Assembly: GCF_009811555.1 (NCBI RefSeq)
Contig: NZ_BLIN01000003.1
Location: 62,001-126,000 of the forward strand
Direction: 5' to 3'
Source of the DNA: Streptomyces caniferus
Lineage (GTDB): Bacteria; Actinomycetota; Actinomycetes; Streptomycetales; Streptomycetaceae
Length of the DNA stretch: 64,000 nt
Shown: piece by piece, positions 18,638 to 30,600 of the stretch
Numbering within the stretch: the first letter of the stretch is position 1
How the letters are laid out: each line of letters begins with the position of its first letter
Notes under the pieces: model-generated
The model's database searches: none
Seen by the model: only the letters and a program-made list of their open reading frames with translations
What the model was told of the DNA's origin: nothing
Position numbers and translations under genes: made by a program

Positions 18638-21600
18638 TGCCCGCGCGGGCCGCGAGGGCGTGCAGCGCCTCGGTCCAGGTGTCCAGCAGGTCCTGGATCT
18701 GGTCCGGCGCGAAGAGGGCGTCCGGCCAGGAGACCGTGGCGTTCAGCCGCGGTCCGTCCCCGGACTCCCGGGTGACCGCGCTGACCTCCAAAGAGTGGGC
18801 GAACGGCATCCCGTCGTCGGAGGCGACGACCCGGGCGTCCATCCGCGATTCACCGCGCCAGCCGTCGGCGGGCCCCGCCGACGGGGCGCTCAGCGCGGCG
18901 GAGTGGGTACGGCCCAGGTAGTTGAAGCCGATCTGCGGGGCGTCGTACTGCGCCAGCAGACCCGCGGTGTCGGGGTTGAGGTAGCGCAGCAGGCCGTAGC
19001 CCAGGCCGTTGTCCGGTATGCCGCGGAGCTGCTCCTTGATGTGCTTGAGCGCCGTCCCGGCGGCGGCCCCTCCGGCGAAGGCCTGGCCGGCGTCCACGGC
19101 GCCCGGGTCCAGGCGTACCGGGTGGATGCTGGTGAACCAGCCGACGGTGCGGGACAGGTCGATGTCCTCGGCGATCTCCTCCCGGCCGTGGGCCTCGAGG
19201 TCGACCAGGACCGAGCGCTCGTCGCCCCAGCCGTTGCGCTCGCGCCAGCGGGCGACGGCGAGGGCGAACCCGGTCAGCAGCACGTCGTTGATCTGTGCCT
19301 GGAACTTCTCCGGCACCTCGGTGAGCAGCGTGTGGGTGAGTTCGGTGGGGAGGGTCACCGACAGGTACCGCGCCGTGGCCCGGGTGTCACGGGCGGGGCG
19401 GAGCCGTTCTGCGCCCAGGCGCGGGTCGGGGTGGTCGAGGATCCCCGTCCACAGGTCGAGTTCGGTGGCGCGCTCGGGGTCCTGGCCCTCGGCGAGCAGC
19501 AGTTGGGCCCAGCGCCGCAGCGAGGTGCCGACCGGTGCGAGCTCCGGCGTGCCGCCGGCCGCCGCCGTCTCCCAGGCGGCTGCCAGGTCCGGCAGCAGAA
19601 TGCGCCAGGAGACGCCGTCCACGACCAGGTGGTGCGCGACGACCAGCAGCCAGCCGGACCGGTCCGAACCGCCGTCGAACCAGACCAGTTCGAGGACGGC
19701 CCCGGACTCGGGGTCCAGTCGACGGCGGGCCGCCTCGCCCTGCTCGTCGACCAGGGCGGTCAGGGCCGGATCGGTCGGGTCGTCGGGCAGGCCGCTCACG
19801 TCGACCCGGGTGATCCGGTCCGCCGCCCGGACGGCGCCCCGGGCCTGGACGTTGAGTCCCCAGGTGACACCGGTGCCGGAGCCGGCCAGCTTGACGCGGA
19901 GCGCGTCGTGGTGGTCGAGCAGCGTCTGCACCGCGAGGGTCAGGGCGCGCTGCCCGAGGCCGGGCACGCGCAGCAGGACGGCCTGGTTGAGGCCCTGGAT
20001 CGGGCCGCGGCGCTGGGCGAGCCAGCGCAGTACCGGGGTGGAAGGGACCGCGCCGACTCCGTCATCGGGGCGGGCGGTCCGTTCCTGCTCGGTCTCCTTC
20101 GCCGCGGGGGCGAGTTCGGCGACGGTCTGGTGCCGGAAGACGTCGCGGGGCGCCAGCGCCAGCCCCGCCTGCCGGGCCCGGCTCGCCACCTGGAGCGCGG
20201 AGATGCTGTCACCGCCCAGGGCGAAGAAGTTGTCGTCCACGCCGACCTGGGGCAGGGCGAGCACCTCGGCGATCACCCGGCAGAGGATCTCCTCCCGTCG
20301 TCCCCGCGGACCGCGGGTGGCGACGGGGGCCGCTGCGGTGGCGGCCGGGGCCGGGAGTGCCGCCCGGTCCACCTTGCCGTTGACGGTCAGCGGGATGCGG
20401 TCGAGCACGACCAGCACGGACGGCACCAGGTACGCCGGCAGGCTCTCCGCCAGCCGGGCGCGCAGGCCGGCGGTGTCCAGGCCCGCGCCCGGCACCGGCG
20501 TCAGATATCCGGCGAGCCGCTGGTGGCCGGGCTCGTCCTCACGGACGACGGCGACGGCCTCGCCGACACCGGGGCAGGACAGCAGGGCCTCCTGGACCTC
20601 GCCGAGTTCGATGCGGTACCCGCGGATCTTGACCTGGTCGTCGGCGCGTCCGACGAATTCCAGGGTGCCGTCGGGGCGGTGGCGCACCACGTCACCGGTG
20701 CGGTACATCCGGGTACCGGCGGGGCCGAACGGGTCGGCGACGAACCGCTCACCGGTCAGCGCGGCCCGGCCGAGGTAGCCACGGGCCACCCCCGCCCCGG
20801 CGACGTACAGTTCACCGGCCGTGCCGGCGTCCACCGGCCGGAGGCCGTCGTCGAGGACATAGGTCAGGGTGTTCGGCAGCGGACGCCCGATCGAGGGCAC
20901 CCCGTCCTCGGCGAGGAGGGGGCCTGCCATGGTGCACGAGACGGTGGTCTCGGTGGGTCCGTAGGCGTTGAACATTCGGCGTCCGGGGGCCCATTGGGAC
21001 ACCAGGCCCGGCTGGGCGGCCTCGCCCGCGATGGTCAGGGTGCGTATCGAGGGCAGGCTGTCGGGCGAGAGCCTGCTGAGCACGGCGGGCGGCAGCGTCG
21101 CGTGCGTCACACCGTGGGCACGGATGAGGTCGGGCAGCTCGGCGACCTGGTCGAGCATGTCGGCCGGGCCGAGCACCAGGCAGGCTCCCGCGCTGAGCGG
21201 GGTGCAGATCTCGGACATCGCGGCATCGAAGCTCAGCGAAGCGAACTGCAGCACCCGGCTGCCGGGGCCCATGGCGTACGGCTCGATACGCGCCTGGACC
21301 AGGTTCGGGATGCCGCGGTGTTCCACGACGACGCCCTTGGGGCGGCCGGTGGAGCCGGAGGTGTAGATGACATACGCCGGGGTCCGCGCGGTCAGCGGCG
21401 CCGTCCGGTCGGCGTCGACGGGATCGGCCTCCGGGCTTCCCGCGAGCGCGGCCACGGTGTCCGCTGCGTCGAGGACGATCCGGGCCCGCTCCGGGGAGTC
21501 CGGCAGGCTGCCGACGGCCTCGGTGGTGGTGAGCACCAGGGACGGGCGGGCGTCGTCGAGCAGGTAGCCGATCCGGTCGGCCGGGTAGGCGCTGTCCACC

Positions 21601-24600
21601 GGGAGGTAGGCGGCACCGGACTTCAGGACCGCCAGCACCGCCACGATCATGTCGACGGACCGCGGCACCATCAGCGCGACCACGCTCTCCGGCCCGGCGC
21701 CGCGTCCGATCAGCAGATGGGCCAGGCGGTTGGCCCGGGCGTTGAGCTCGGCGTACGAGACCGTCTCGGCCCCGCACACGACCGCCGGGGCCCCGGGTGC
21801 GCCGGCCGCCTGTGCCTCGATCAGCTGCGGGACCAGCGGCTCCGGCAGCGGGCGGCCGATGCCGTCGCACTCCTCCGCACGCTGGGGGTGCTCTTGCGTG
21901 TTCACACTCTCCGCCTCTCCGGCCACTTCCGCGGCCACCGCTCCGACCGGCCGGTCGGGGCGGGCCGCCACTGTCTGGAGCAGCCGCACAAAGGCGGCTG
22001 CCATCGCCTCGACCGTCGAACGGTCGAAAAGGTCCTTCGCAAAGGCGAAACTGCCCGTCATGCCCGCCGCGGCGCCCTGCTCCGTGAGCTGCTCCGACAC
22101 CCGAACCGACAGGTCGAACTTCGCCCGTCCCGGCCCCTCGGCGGACGGCGCTTCGATACCGCCCACGCTGCGCAGGCCGTCCAAATCGGCTTTCGCGCGG
22201 GAGAAGTTGTCCAGCACGAGCATCACCTGGAACAACGGATGGTGCGCCAGGGAACGCGGGACCCGCAGCCCGTCCACGAGCCGCTCGAACGGCACGTCCT
22301 GGTGCGCGTACGCGGCCAGGTCGGTCTCCCGGACCCGGGCCAGCAGCTCACGGAAGGTGGGGCTGCCCGAGGTGTCGGTGCGCAGCACCAAGGTGTTCAC
22401 GAAGAAGCCGACCAGCTCTTCGGCCGCGGCGTCCCCGCGCCCCGCCACGGGGGTGCCGATGGGTACGTCGCATCCCGCGCCCCGTCCGGTGAGCAGCGCC
22501 GCCAGAGCGGCCTGCAGCACCATGAACACCGTCGCGCGGCCGGACCGGGCCAGCTCCCGCAGCCGGCCGTGCAGCTCGGCGTCCAGGGCGAAGGGGACCA
22601 GGCCGCCGTGGTGACTGGCCTCGGCCGGCCGCGGCCGGTCACCGGGCAGCGGGAGCACGTCGGGGAGCCCCGCCAGCGCCTCGGTCCAGTAGGCCAGTTG
22701 CCGGGACGCCTCGCTGTCGGGGTCGCCTTCGGCCCCGAGGAGTTCACGCTGCCACAGAGCGTAGTCCGCGTACTGGACGGGGAGCGGCTCCCACCGCGGG
22801 ACCCCGCCGGCACGCCGCGCCGTGTACGCCTCGCTGAGGTCGCGCACCAGGGGACCCATCGACCAGGCGTCGCCGGCGATGTGGTGGAGCACCAGTACCA
22901 GCACGTGGTCGTCGGGCCCGAGGACCAGCAGGGTGGCCCGCAGCGGGAGGTCCGTGTCGAGCCGGAACCCCTCGTGGCGTGCGGCGGTGACGGCCGCTTC
23001 GATCTCGGAGGCGTCGATCGGTATGACGTTCAGCGGCGGACGGGCCACCGCGGCGTCGAGCACGACCTGCCGGGGCTGACCACCGTCCTGCCGGAAGACG
23101 GTGCGCAGGCTTTCGTGCCGGGTGACGACATCGGCCAGCGCACCGCGCAACGCCTCCTGATCGAGGACGCCGGACAGCCGGGCGACGAGCGGCAGATGGT
23201 AGAGCGGACCGGCTTCCTCCAGTTGGTCGAGGATCCAGAGCCGGCGTTGGGCGAAGGACAGCGGCACGGCCTCGGGCCGCTCACGACGGACGAGTGCCGG
23301 GCGCACCGCCCCCGCCGTCCCCTGCTCCGACATGTACGCCGTCAGGCTCGCGACCGTCGGGTTCTCGAACAGTGCACGCACCGGAACCTCACGCCCCAGC
23401 GCCGAACGGATCCGCGACACCAACCGCGTCGCCAGCAACGAATGACCACCACGGTCGAAGAAACCGTCGTCGATGCCCACCCGCGTCACACCGAGAACCT
23501 CGGCGAACAAGCCGCACAGGATCTCCTCCTGCGGCGTGCGCGGGTCACGGCTCACCACAACGGAGGCATCCGGAGCGGGAAGGGCCTTGCGGTCCGTCTT
23601 CCCGTTGGGCGTCCGCGGCACCGAGTCCAGCACCACGACCGTCGACGGAACCATGTAGGCCGGCAGCACACCGGCCGCATGGCGACGCACCGCCTCACCG
23701 TCCACGGCGTCGCCGGCCGGGACCACATAGCCCACCAGGCGACGATCCCCTGGCACGTCCTCACGCACCACAGCAACCGCATGCGCCACACCGTCAAAGG
23801 AAGCCAACGCCTCCTCGACCTCACCCAGCTCCACCCGAAAGCCACGCAACTTGACCTGGTCATCAGCCCGGCCCACGAACTCCAGCACACCGGCCGCCGA
23901 CCACCGCACCAAATCCCCCGTGCGATACATCAATTCACCGGGAACACCCGATGCACCGGATCCGCCGGATTCGCGGGAAACGCCGTCCGGATGGGCTCCA
24001 CCGGATTCGACGAACGGGTCAGCGACAAACCGCTCCGCCGTCAAACCCGGACGCCCCACATAACCCGACGCCACCCCCGCACCCGCCACATACAACTCCC
24101 CCACCACACCCGGAGGAACCAAACCCAGCCGACCATCCAGCACATACACCCGGGTATTCGCCATCGGACCACCGATCGCCACCTCACGACCCGCCACCCG
24201 AAAACACGTCGACCAAATCGTCGTCTCCGTCGGCCCATACAAATTCAGCACCGAATCCGCACGCGCCACCAAACCCTCGGCCAGCGAAGCATCCAACGCC
24301 TCACCACCCACCAACACCCGCACACCCTCAACCGACTCCGGCGACACCTCCAACAACCCACGCCACAAACCCGGCGTCGCCTGCATCACCGACACACCCC
24401 GCGCACGCACCACCCGACCCAACTCCACCGGATCACGCACCACATCACGCGAAGCAACCACCACACACGCACCCACCACCAAAGGCAAAAACACCTCCAG
24501 CAGCGAAATATCAAAACCGAACGTCGTCACCGCCAAAAGACGATCCCCCGACGCCAGCCCCGTCTCCGCACACATCGACCACAAGAAATTCCGCAACGAC

Positions 24601-27600
24601 CCATGCGACACCACCACACCCTTCGGCCGCCCCGTCGAACCCGACGTATACAACACATACGCCGGATGCACCGGAGAAAGCTCCACGGGCCTGTCCAACT
24701 CCGCGGCCGTTCCCACTCCGTCGAGCAGCACCACAGGGCAATCGAGCTCCGGTACCGCACCGACCGTTTCACCCGACGTGAGCACCGCGGCCGGCCGCGC
24801 GTCCCCCAGCACGAAAGCAATACGCTCCGCCGGGAAATCCACATCCACCGGCAAAAACGCCGCCCCCGCCTTCACCACACCCAGCATCGCCACCACCGCA
24901 TCCACCGAACGCGGCACCAACAACGCCACCACACAACCAGGACCCACCCCCAGCCCCGTCAAAACATTCGCCACACCATTCGCCCGAGCATCCAACTCCC
25001 CGAACGACAAACAATCCCCACCACACTCCACCGCCACAGCACCCGGAGCCTCCACCACCCGAGACCCGAACCACTCCGGCAACAACCCCACCGGCACCTC
25101 ACACGACACACCACCCCCACCCGCAACCAACAACTCCCGCTCACCCGGCAACAACACCCCAACCCCGGACACACACCCACCCGGATCAGCCACCATCCCC
25201 CGCAACACACCCACAAACCGCCCCAACAACCCCTCCACCGAATCGGCGTCGAAGAGGTCGGCGGAGTATTCGAGGACGCCTGCCATCCCGTCCGGGGCGC
25301 CCTCCGACGTACTGCGCTCGCCCAGGCCGAAGGACAGGTCGAACCTGGCCCACCGGCTCTCGGCCCGCTCGGGGGCGACCGTCAGGGACGGCAGCTCCAG
25401 CGCGGCGGCCCGGTCGTTCCGGGCGTTCTCGACCGTCAGCGTCACCTGGAAGAGCGGGTGGCGGGTGAGCGACCTGGCCGGGTTCAGCTCCTCCACCAGC
25501 CGCTCGAACGGCACGTCCTGATGCGCGTAGGCGGCCAGGTCGGTCTCCCGCACACGGGCCAGCAGCTCACGGAAGGTCGGGTTGCCCGAGAGGTCGGTGC
25601 GCAGCACCAAGGTGTTGAGGAAGAAGCCCACCAGGTCGTCGAGCGCGTCATCGGTGCGGCCGGCGATGGGCGCGCCGATGGGGATGTCCGCTCCGGCTCC
25701 CAGACGCGACAGCGTGACCGCCAGACCGGCCTGGAGGACCATGAACAGACTGGTGCCCGTAGAGGCGGCCAGGGACAGCAGCTCCTGGTGGAGTGCGGCG
25801 TCGAGGGCGAACTCCTGGGTCGCCGCGCGCGGGGTGCCGGCCGCCGGGCGCCGCCGGTCGGTCGGCAGGTCGAGTTCCTCGGGCAGCCCGGCCAGCGTCT
25901 CGGTCCAGTACCCGAGCTGGCGGGAGATCTCGCTGTCGGGGTCGTTCTCCTCACCGAGGACCGCGCGCTGCCACAGCGCGTAGTCCGCGTACTGCACCGG
26001 CAACGCCGCCCACCGGGGGGCGTCGCCACCGGTGCGGGCGCGATAGGCCGTGGCGAGATCGGTGGCGAGGGGGCGCCAGGAACCGGCGTCGCTGGCGATG
26101 TGGTGCAGTACCAGGACCAGCAGGTGGGTGTCCGGTCCGGTGGCGACCAGCGCGGCCCGCAGCGGCGGTTCCTCGGTGAGGTCGAAGCCCCGGGAGGTCA
26201 GCCCGTCCAGCAGGGTGTGCGGGTCCTCGCCGGCCGTCGTCGCGTCGGTCAGGTCCAGCGGGGGCGCCCAGGTGTCCAGGACGACCTGACGCGGTTCTCC
26301 GTCGACGTCGGGGAAGACCGTGCGCAGGGTTTCGTGGCGGTGCACCACATCGTGCACGGCGGCGCGCAGGGCGTCGCGGTCCAGCGTGCCGTGCAGCCTC
26401 AGCAGGACCGGCACGTTGTAGAGCGAGCTGCCGGTGTCGAGCTGGTTGAGGAACCACAGACGGCGCTGCGCGTACGACACGGGGACCTGTTCGGGCCGGG
26501 CGGCCGGGACGAGCGCCGGGCGGGCGTGCCCGGCGTCGTCGAGCAGCCGGGCGAGTGCGGCCACCGTCGGTGCCTCGAACACGGCGCGCAGCGGGAGCTC
26601 GACACCGAGGGTGGTGCGGACCCGGTTGGCGAGCCGGGTCGCCAGCAGGGAGTGGCCGCCGAGGTGGAAGAAGTTGTCGTCGATGCCCGCCTGGCCGACG
26701 CCGAGCACCTCGGCGAAGAGGCCGCAGAGGATCTCTTCCTGGGGGCTGCGCGGCGCGCGTCCCACCGGGACACGGGTGAGGTCCGGGGCGGGCAGCGCCC
26801 GGCGGTCCACCTTGCCGTTCGCGGTCAGCGGCAGGCCGTCGAGGACCACCACGTCGTTCGGGACCAGGTAGGCGGCGAGCGAGCGCGCGAGGTGCGCGCG
26901 CACCGCGGCGGGGTCGAGCCGGGCACCGGCGTCGCCCCGTGTGCCGTCCGGGACGACGTACGCCACCAGACGCCGGTCGCCCGGCCGGTCCTCGCGCACC
27001 GCGACGGCGGCGGAACCGACGCCCGTCATGGTCAGCAGCGCCGACTCGATCTCGCCCGGCTCGATCCGGAACCCCCGGATCTTGACCTGGTCGTCGGCCC
27101 GGCCGAGGAACTCCAACACCCCGTCGGCGGTCCAGCGGGCCCGGTCGCCGGTGCGGTACATCCGCGCTCCGGACGGGCCGTACGGGTCCGCCACGAACCG
27201 CTCGGACGTCAGCGCCGGCCGGTTCGCGTAGCCGCGTGCGAGCCCGTGCCCCGCGACGTACAGCTCCCCCACGGTGCCGTCCGGAACGGGCCGCAGCCGG
27301 CCGTCCAGCACATAGACCGCGGTGTTCCGCATCGGCCTCCCGAGCGGTACCGGGCCCCGGTCGGCCGGTGTTCCCGGCGCGGTCCAGTGGTCGAGGCAGC
27401 CGATCGTCGTCTCGGTCGGTCCGTAGTGGTTGACGAGCGTGAGGTCGGGTCGGCTCTCGCGCCAGGGGGCGAGTTGCTCACCGTGCACGGCCTCGCCGCC
27501 GGTCATCAGCACCGCGTCCCGGGCGAGGACGTCCGGCAGCAGTTCGAGCACCGGCAGATGGCTGGGGGTCGCCTTCAGGAAGGTGAGTCCACCGGGTACG

Positions 27601-30600
27601 TCGAGGCGTTCGTCCAGGTCGGCGACGTACAGGCAGCCGCCGGCCAGCAAGGTGCCGTAGAGCGTGGTCAGACCGAGGTCGAAGGAGAGGGACGAGTGCA
27701 GCAGCGTCCGGCCGGACAGCCCCGGGTACACGGCGGCGGCACGCACGGCGTAGTCGACGAGCGACCGCTGCTCGATGATCACGCCCTTGGGGGCGCCGGT
27801 GGAGCCGGAGGTGTAGACGACGTACGCCGGGTGGGCGAGCGAGACCGGTGCCGGGCGCTCGGCGTCGGAGGGGGCTTCGGGGGACATCCCCCGCAGGCCG
27901 GCCCCGGTCTCCTCGGTGTCCAGGACGAGGAGGCTCTCGGGTCCCCCCGCCAGACTCGGCACCCGCGCCAGGACCTCCTGGGTGGTCACCAGCAGGGCCG
28001 GGGCGGCGTCCTCGCGGATGAAGTCCAGCCGGGCGTCGGGGTGTTCGGTGTCCAGCGGCAGGTAGGCGGCGCCGGACTTGCCGACCGCGAGCATCGTGAC
28101 CACCGCGTCGAGGGAGCGCGGCAGGGCGAGGGCGACGAGCGACTCGGGCCCCGCGCCCCGCCGGATCAGCAGTCGGGCCAGCCGGTTGGCGCGGGCGTCG
28201 AGCTGCGCATAGGTCAACTGCTGCGCCCCGTGGACCACCGCCGGCGCCTGCGGAGACCGTGCCGCCTGCTGTTCGAAGAGGCGGTGGAGCGGGACCGAGG
28301 ACGTCTCGTGCGCGGTGTCGTTGCGCGCCACCAGCAGTTCGTGTCGTTCGTCGGCGGTGAGGAGCTCGATGTCGCCGAGGGGACGGTCGGGTTCGACGGC
28401 GACGGCCCGGAGCAGGGCGACGAAGCGGCGCACCATCGACTCGGCCGTCGAGCGGTCGAACAGATCGGTGGCGAACACCGCCTGCGCACGCACGCCGTCG
28501 GGGGCCCCGTCGACGGTACGGCGCTCGCCGAGGCCGAAGGACAGGTCGAAGCGGGCCACGTCGCTCTCGCGCCGTAGCGGGCTGCTCTCCAGGCCCGGCA
28601 GGCTCAGCACGGGCGGTGCGGTGTTCTGCAGGGAGAGCGAGACCTGGAAGAGCGGGTGGCGGGCGAGGGACCGGGCCGGGTTCAGCTCCTCCACGAGCCG
28701 CTCGAACGGCACGTCCTGGTGGGCGTACGCGGCCAGGCCGGTCTCCCGGACCCGGGCCAGCAGTTCCCGGAAGCCGGGGTCCCCCGAGGTGTCGGTGCGC
28801 AGCACGAGTTCGTTGATGAAGACGCCCACGAGTTCCTCGGTGGCGTCGTCGGTGCGGCCCGCCACCGGCGTGCCGATCGGGATGTCGGTGCCGGCGCCGA
28901 GCCGGGTGAGCAGGGCGGCCAGGGCAGCCTGGAACACCATGAAGAGGCTGGCGCCGTTCTGCTGGGCGAGCCTGAGGAGCCTGGTGTGCAGCTGGGCGTC
29001 CAGGGTGAAGTCGATGTGGTCACCGCGGTGGCTGCCGGTCGCGGGGCGCGGCCGGTCGGCAGGGATCGCCAGTTCCTCGGGCAGGCCGGCGAGCTGCCGG
29101 GTCCAGTGGCCGAGCTGGCGCACGGCGAGGCCGTCCGGGTCCGTCTCGTCGCCGAAGAGTTCGCGCTGCCACAGGGCGTAGTCCGCATACTGGACGGGGA
29201 GCGGCTCCCAGTGGGGGGCGCTGCCGGAGAGGCGGGCGGTGTAGGCGTCGGAGAGGTCCCGCAGCAGGGGCCGCATCGACCAGCCGTCGCCGGCGATGTG
29301 GTGCAGCACCAGCACCAGGGCGTGCTCGTCCGGACCGAGGGTGAGCAGCGTGGCTCGCAGCGGGGTCTCGGTGGCGAGGTCGAAGCCCTGCCGGGCTGCC
29401 TCGTCGACCGCGGCCGTCAGCCCGTCCTCGGTGGTGCGGCCGGTGCGCAGTACGGAGGTGACGGCCTCGGCGGGGGCGAGCAGCAGTTGGCGGGGCTCCC
29501 CCGCGCTCTCAGGGAAGACGGTGCGCAGGCTCTCGTGCCGGGTGACGACATCGGCCAGCGCACCGCGCAACGCCTCCTCGTCGAGGACGCCGGTCAGCCG
29601 CAGCGCGAGGGACATGTTGTAGTGCGGGTCCTGGGGGTCCATGCGGTTGATGAACCAGAGCCGGCGTTGGGCGAAGGACAGCGGCACGGCCTCGGGCCGC
29701 TCACGACGGACGAGTGCCGGGCGCACCGCCCCCGCCGTTCCCTGCTCCGACATGTACGCCGTCAGGCTCGCGACCGTCGGGTTCTCGAACAGTGCACGCA
29801 CCGGGACCTCACGCCCCAGCGCCGAACGGATCCGCGACACCAACCGCGTCGCCAGCAACGAATGACCACCACGGTCGAAGAAGCCGTCGTCGATGCCCAC
29901 CCGCGTCACACCGAGAACCTCGGCGAACAAGCCGCACAGGATCTCCTCCTGCGGCGTGCGCGGGTCACGGCTCACCACAACGGAGGCATCCGGAGCGGGA
30001 AGGGCCTTGCGGTCCGTCTTCCCGTTGGGCGTCCGCGGCACCGAGTCCAGCACCACGACCGTCGACGGAACCATGTAGGCGGGCAGCACACCGGCCGCAT
30101 GGCGACGCACCGCCTCACCGTCCACGGCGTCGCCGGCCGGGACCACATAGCCCACCAGGCGACGATCCCCTGGCACGTCCTCACGCACCACAGCAACCGC
30201 ATGCGCCACACCGTCAAAGGAAGCCAACGCCTCCTCGACCTCACCCAGCTCCACCCGATAGCCACGCAACTTGACCTGGTCATCAGCCCGGCCCACGAAC
30301 TCCAGCACACCGGCCGCCGACCACCGCACCAAATCCCCCGTGCGATACATCAATTCACCAGAAGGACCGGACTCACCGGATTCGACGAACGGGTCAGCGA
30401 CAAACCGCTCCGCCGTCAAACCCGGACGCCCCACATAACCCGACGCCACCCCCGCACCCGCCACATACAACTCCCCCACCACACCCGGAGGAACCAAACC
30501 CAGCCGACCATCCAGCACATACACCCGGGTATTCGCCATCGGACCACCGATCGCCACCTCACGACCCGCCACCCGAAAACACGTCGACCAGATCGTCGTC

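Noticed and set aside
24000..25235. A/C-rich runs on the plus strand resembling low-complexity repeats or a CRISPR-like array.
   Set aside because: There is no regular repeat-spacer pattern. The runs are the non-coding strand of the G/T-skewed Gly adenylation domain.
14634..28577. A 4647-codon open frame on the plus strand opposite NRPS B (and a 1452-codon one at 28656-33014, a 2416-codon one at 32935-40185).
   Set aside because: Antisense shadows of the NRPS genes. High-GC coding DNA leaves few stop codons on the opposite strand; the predicted proteins are low-complexity Arg/Gly/His-rich with no domains.
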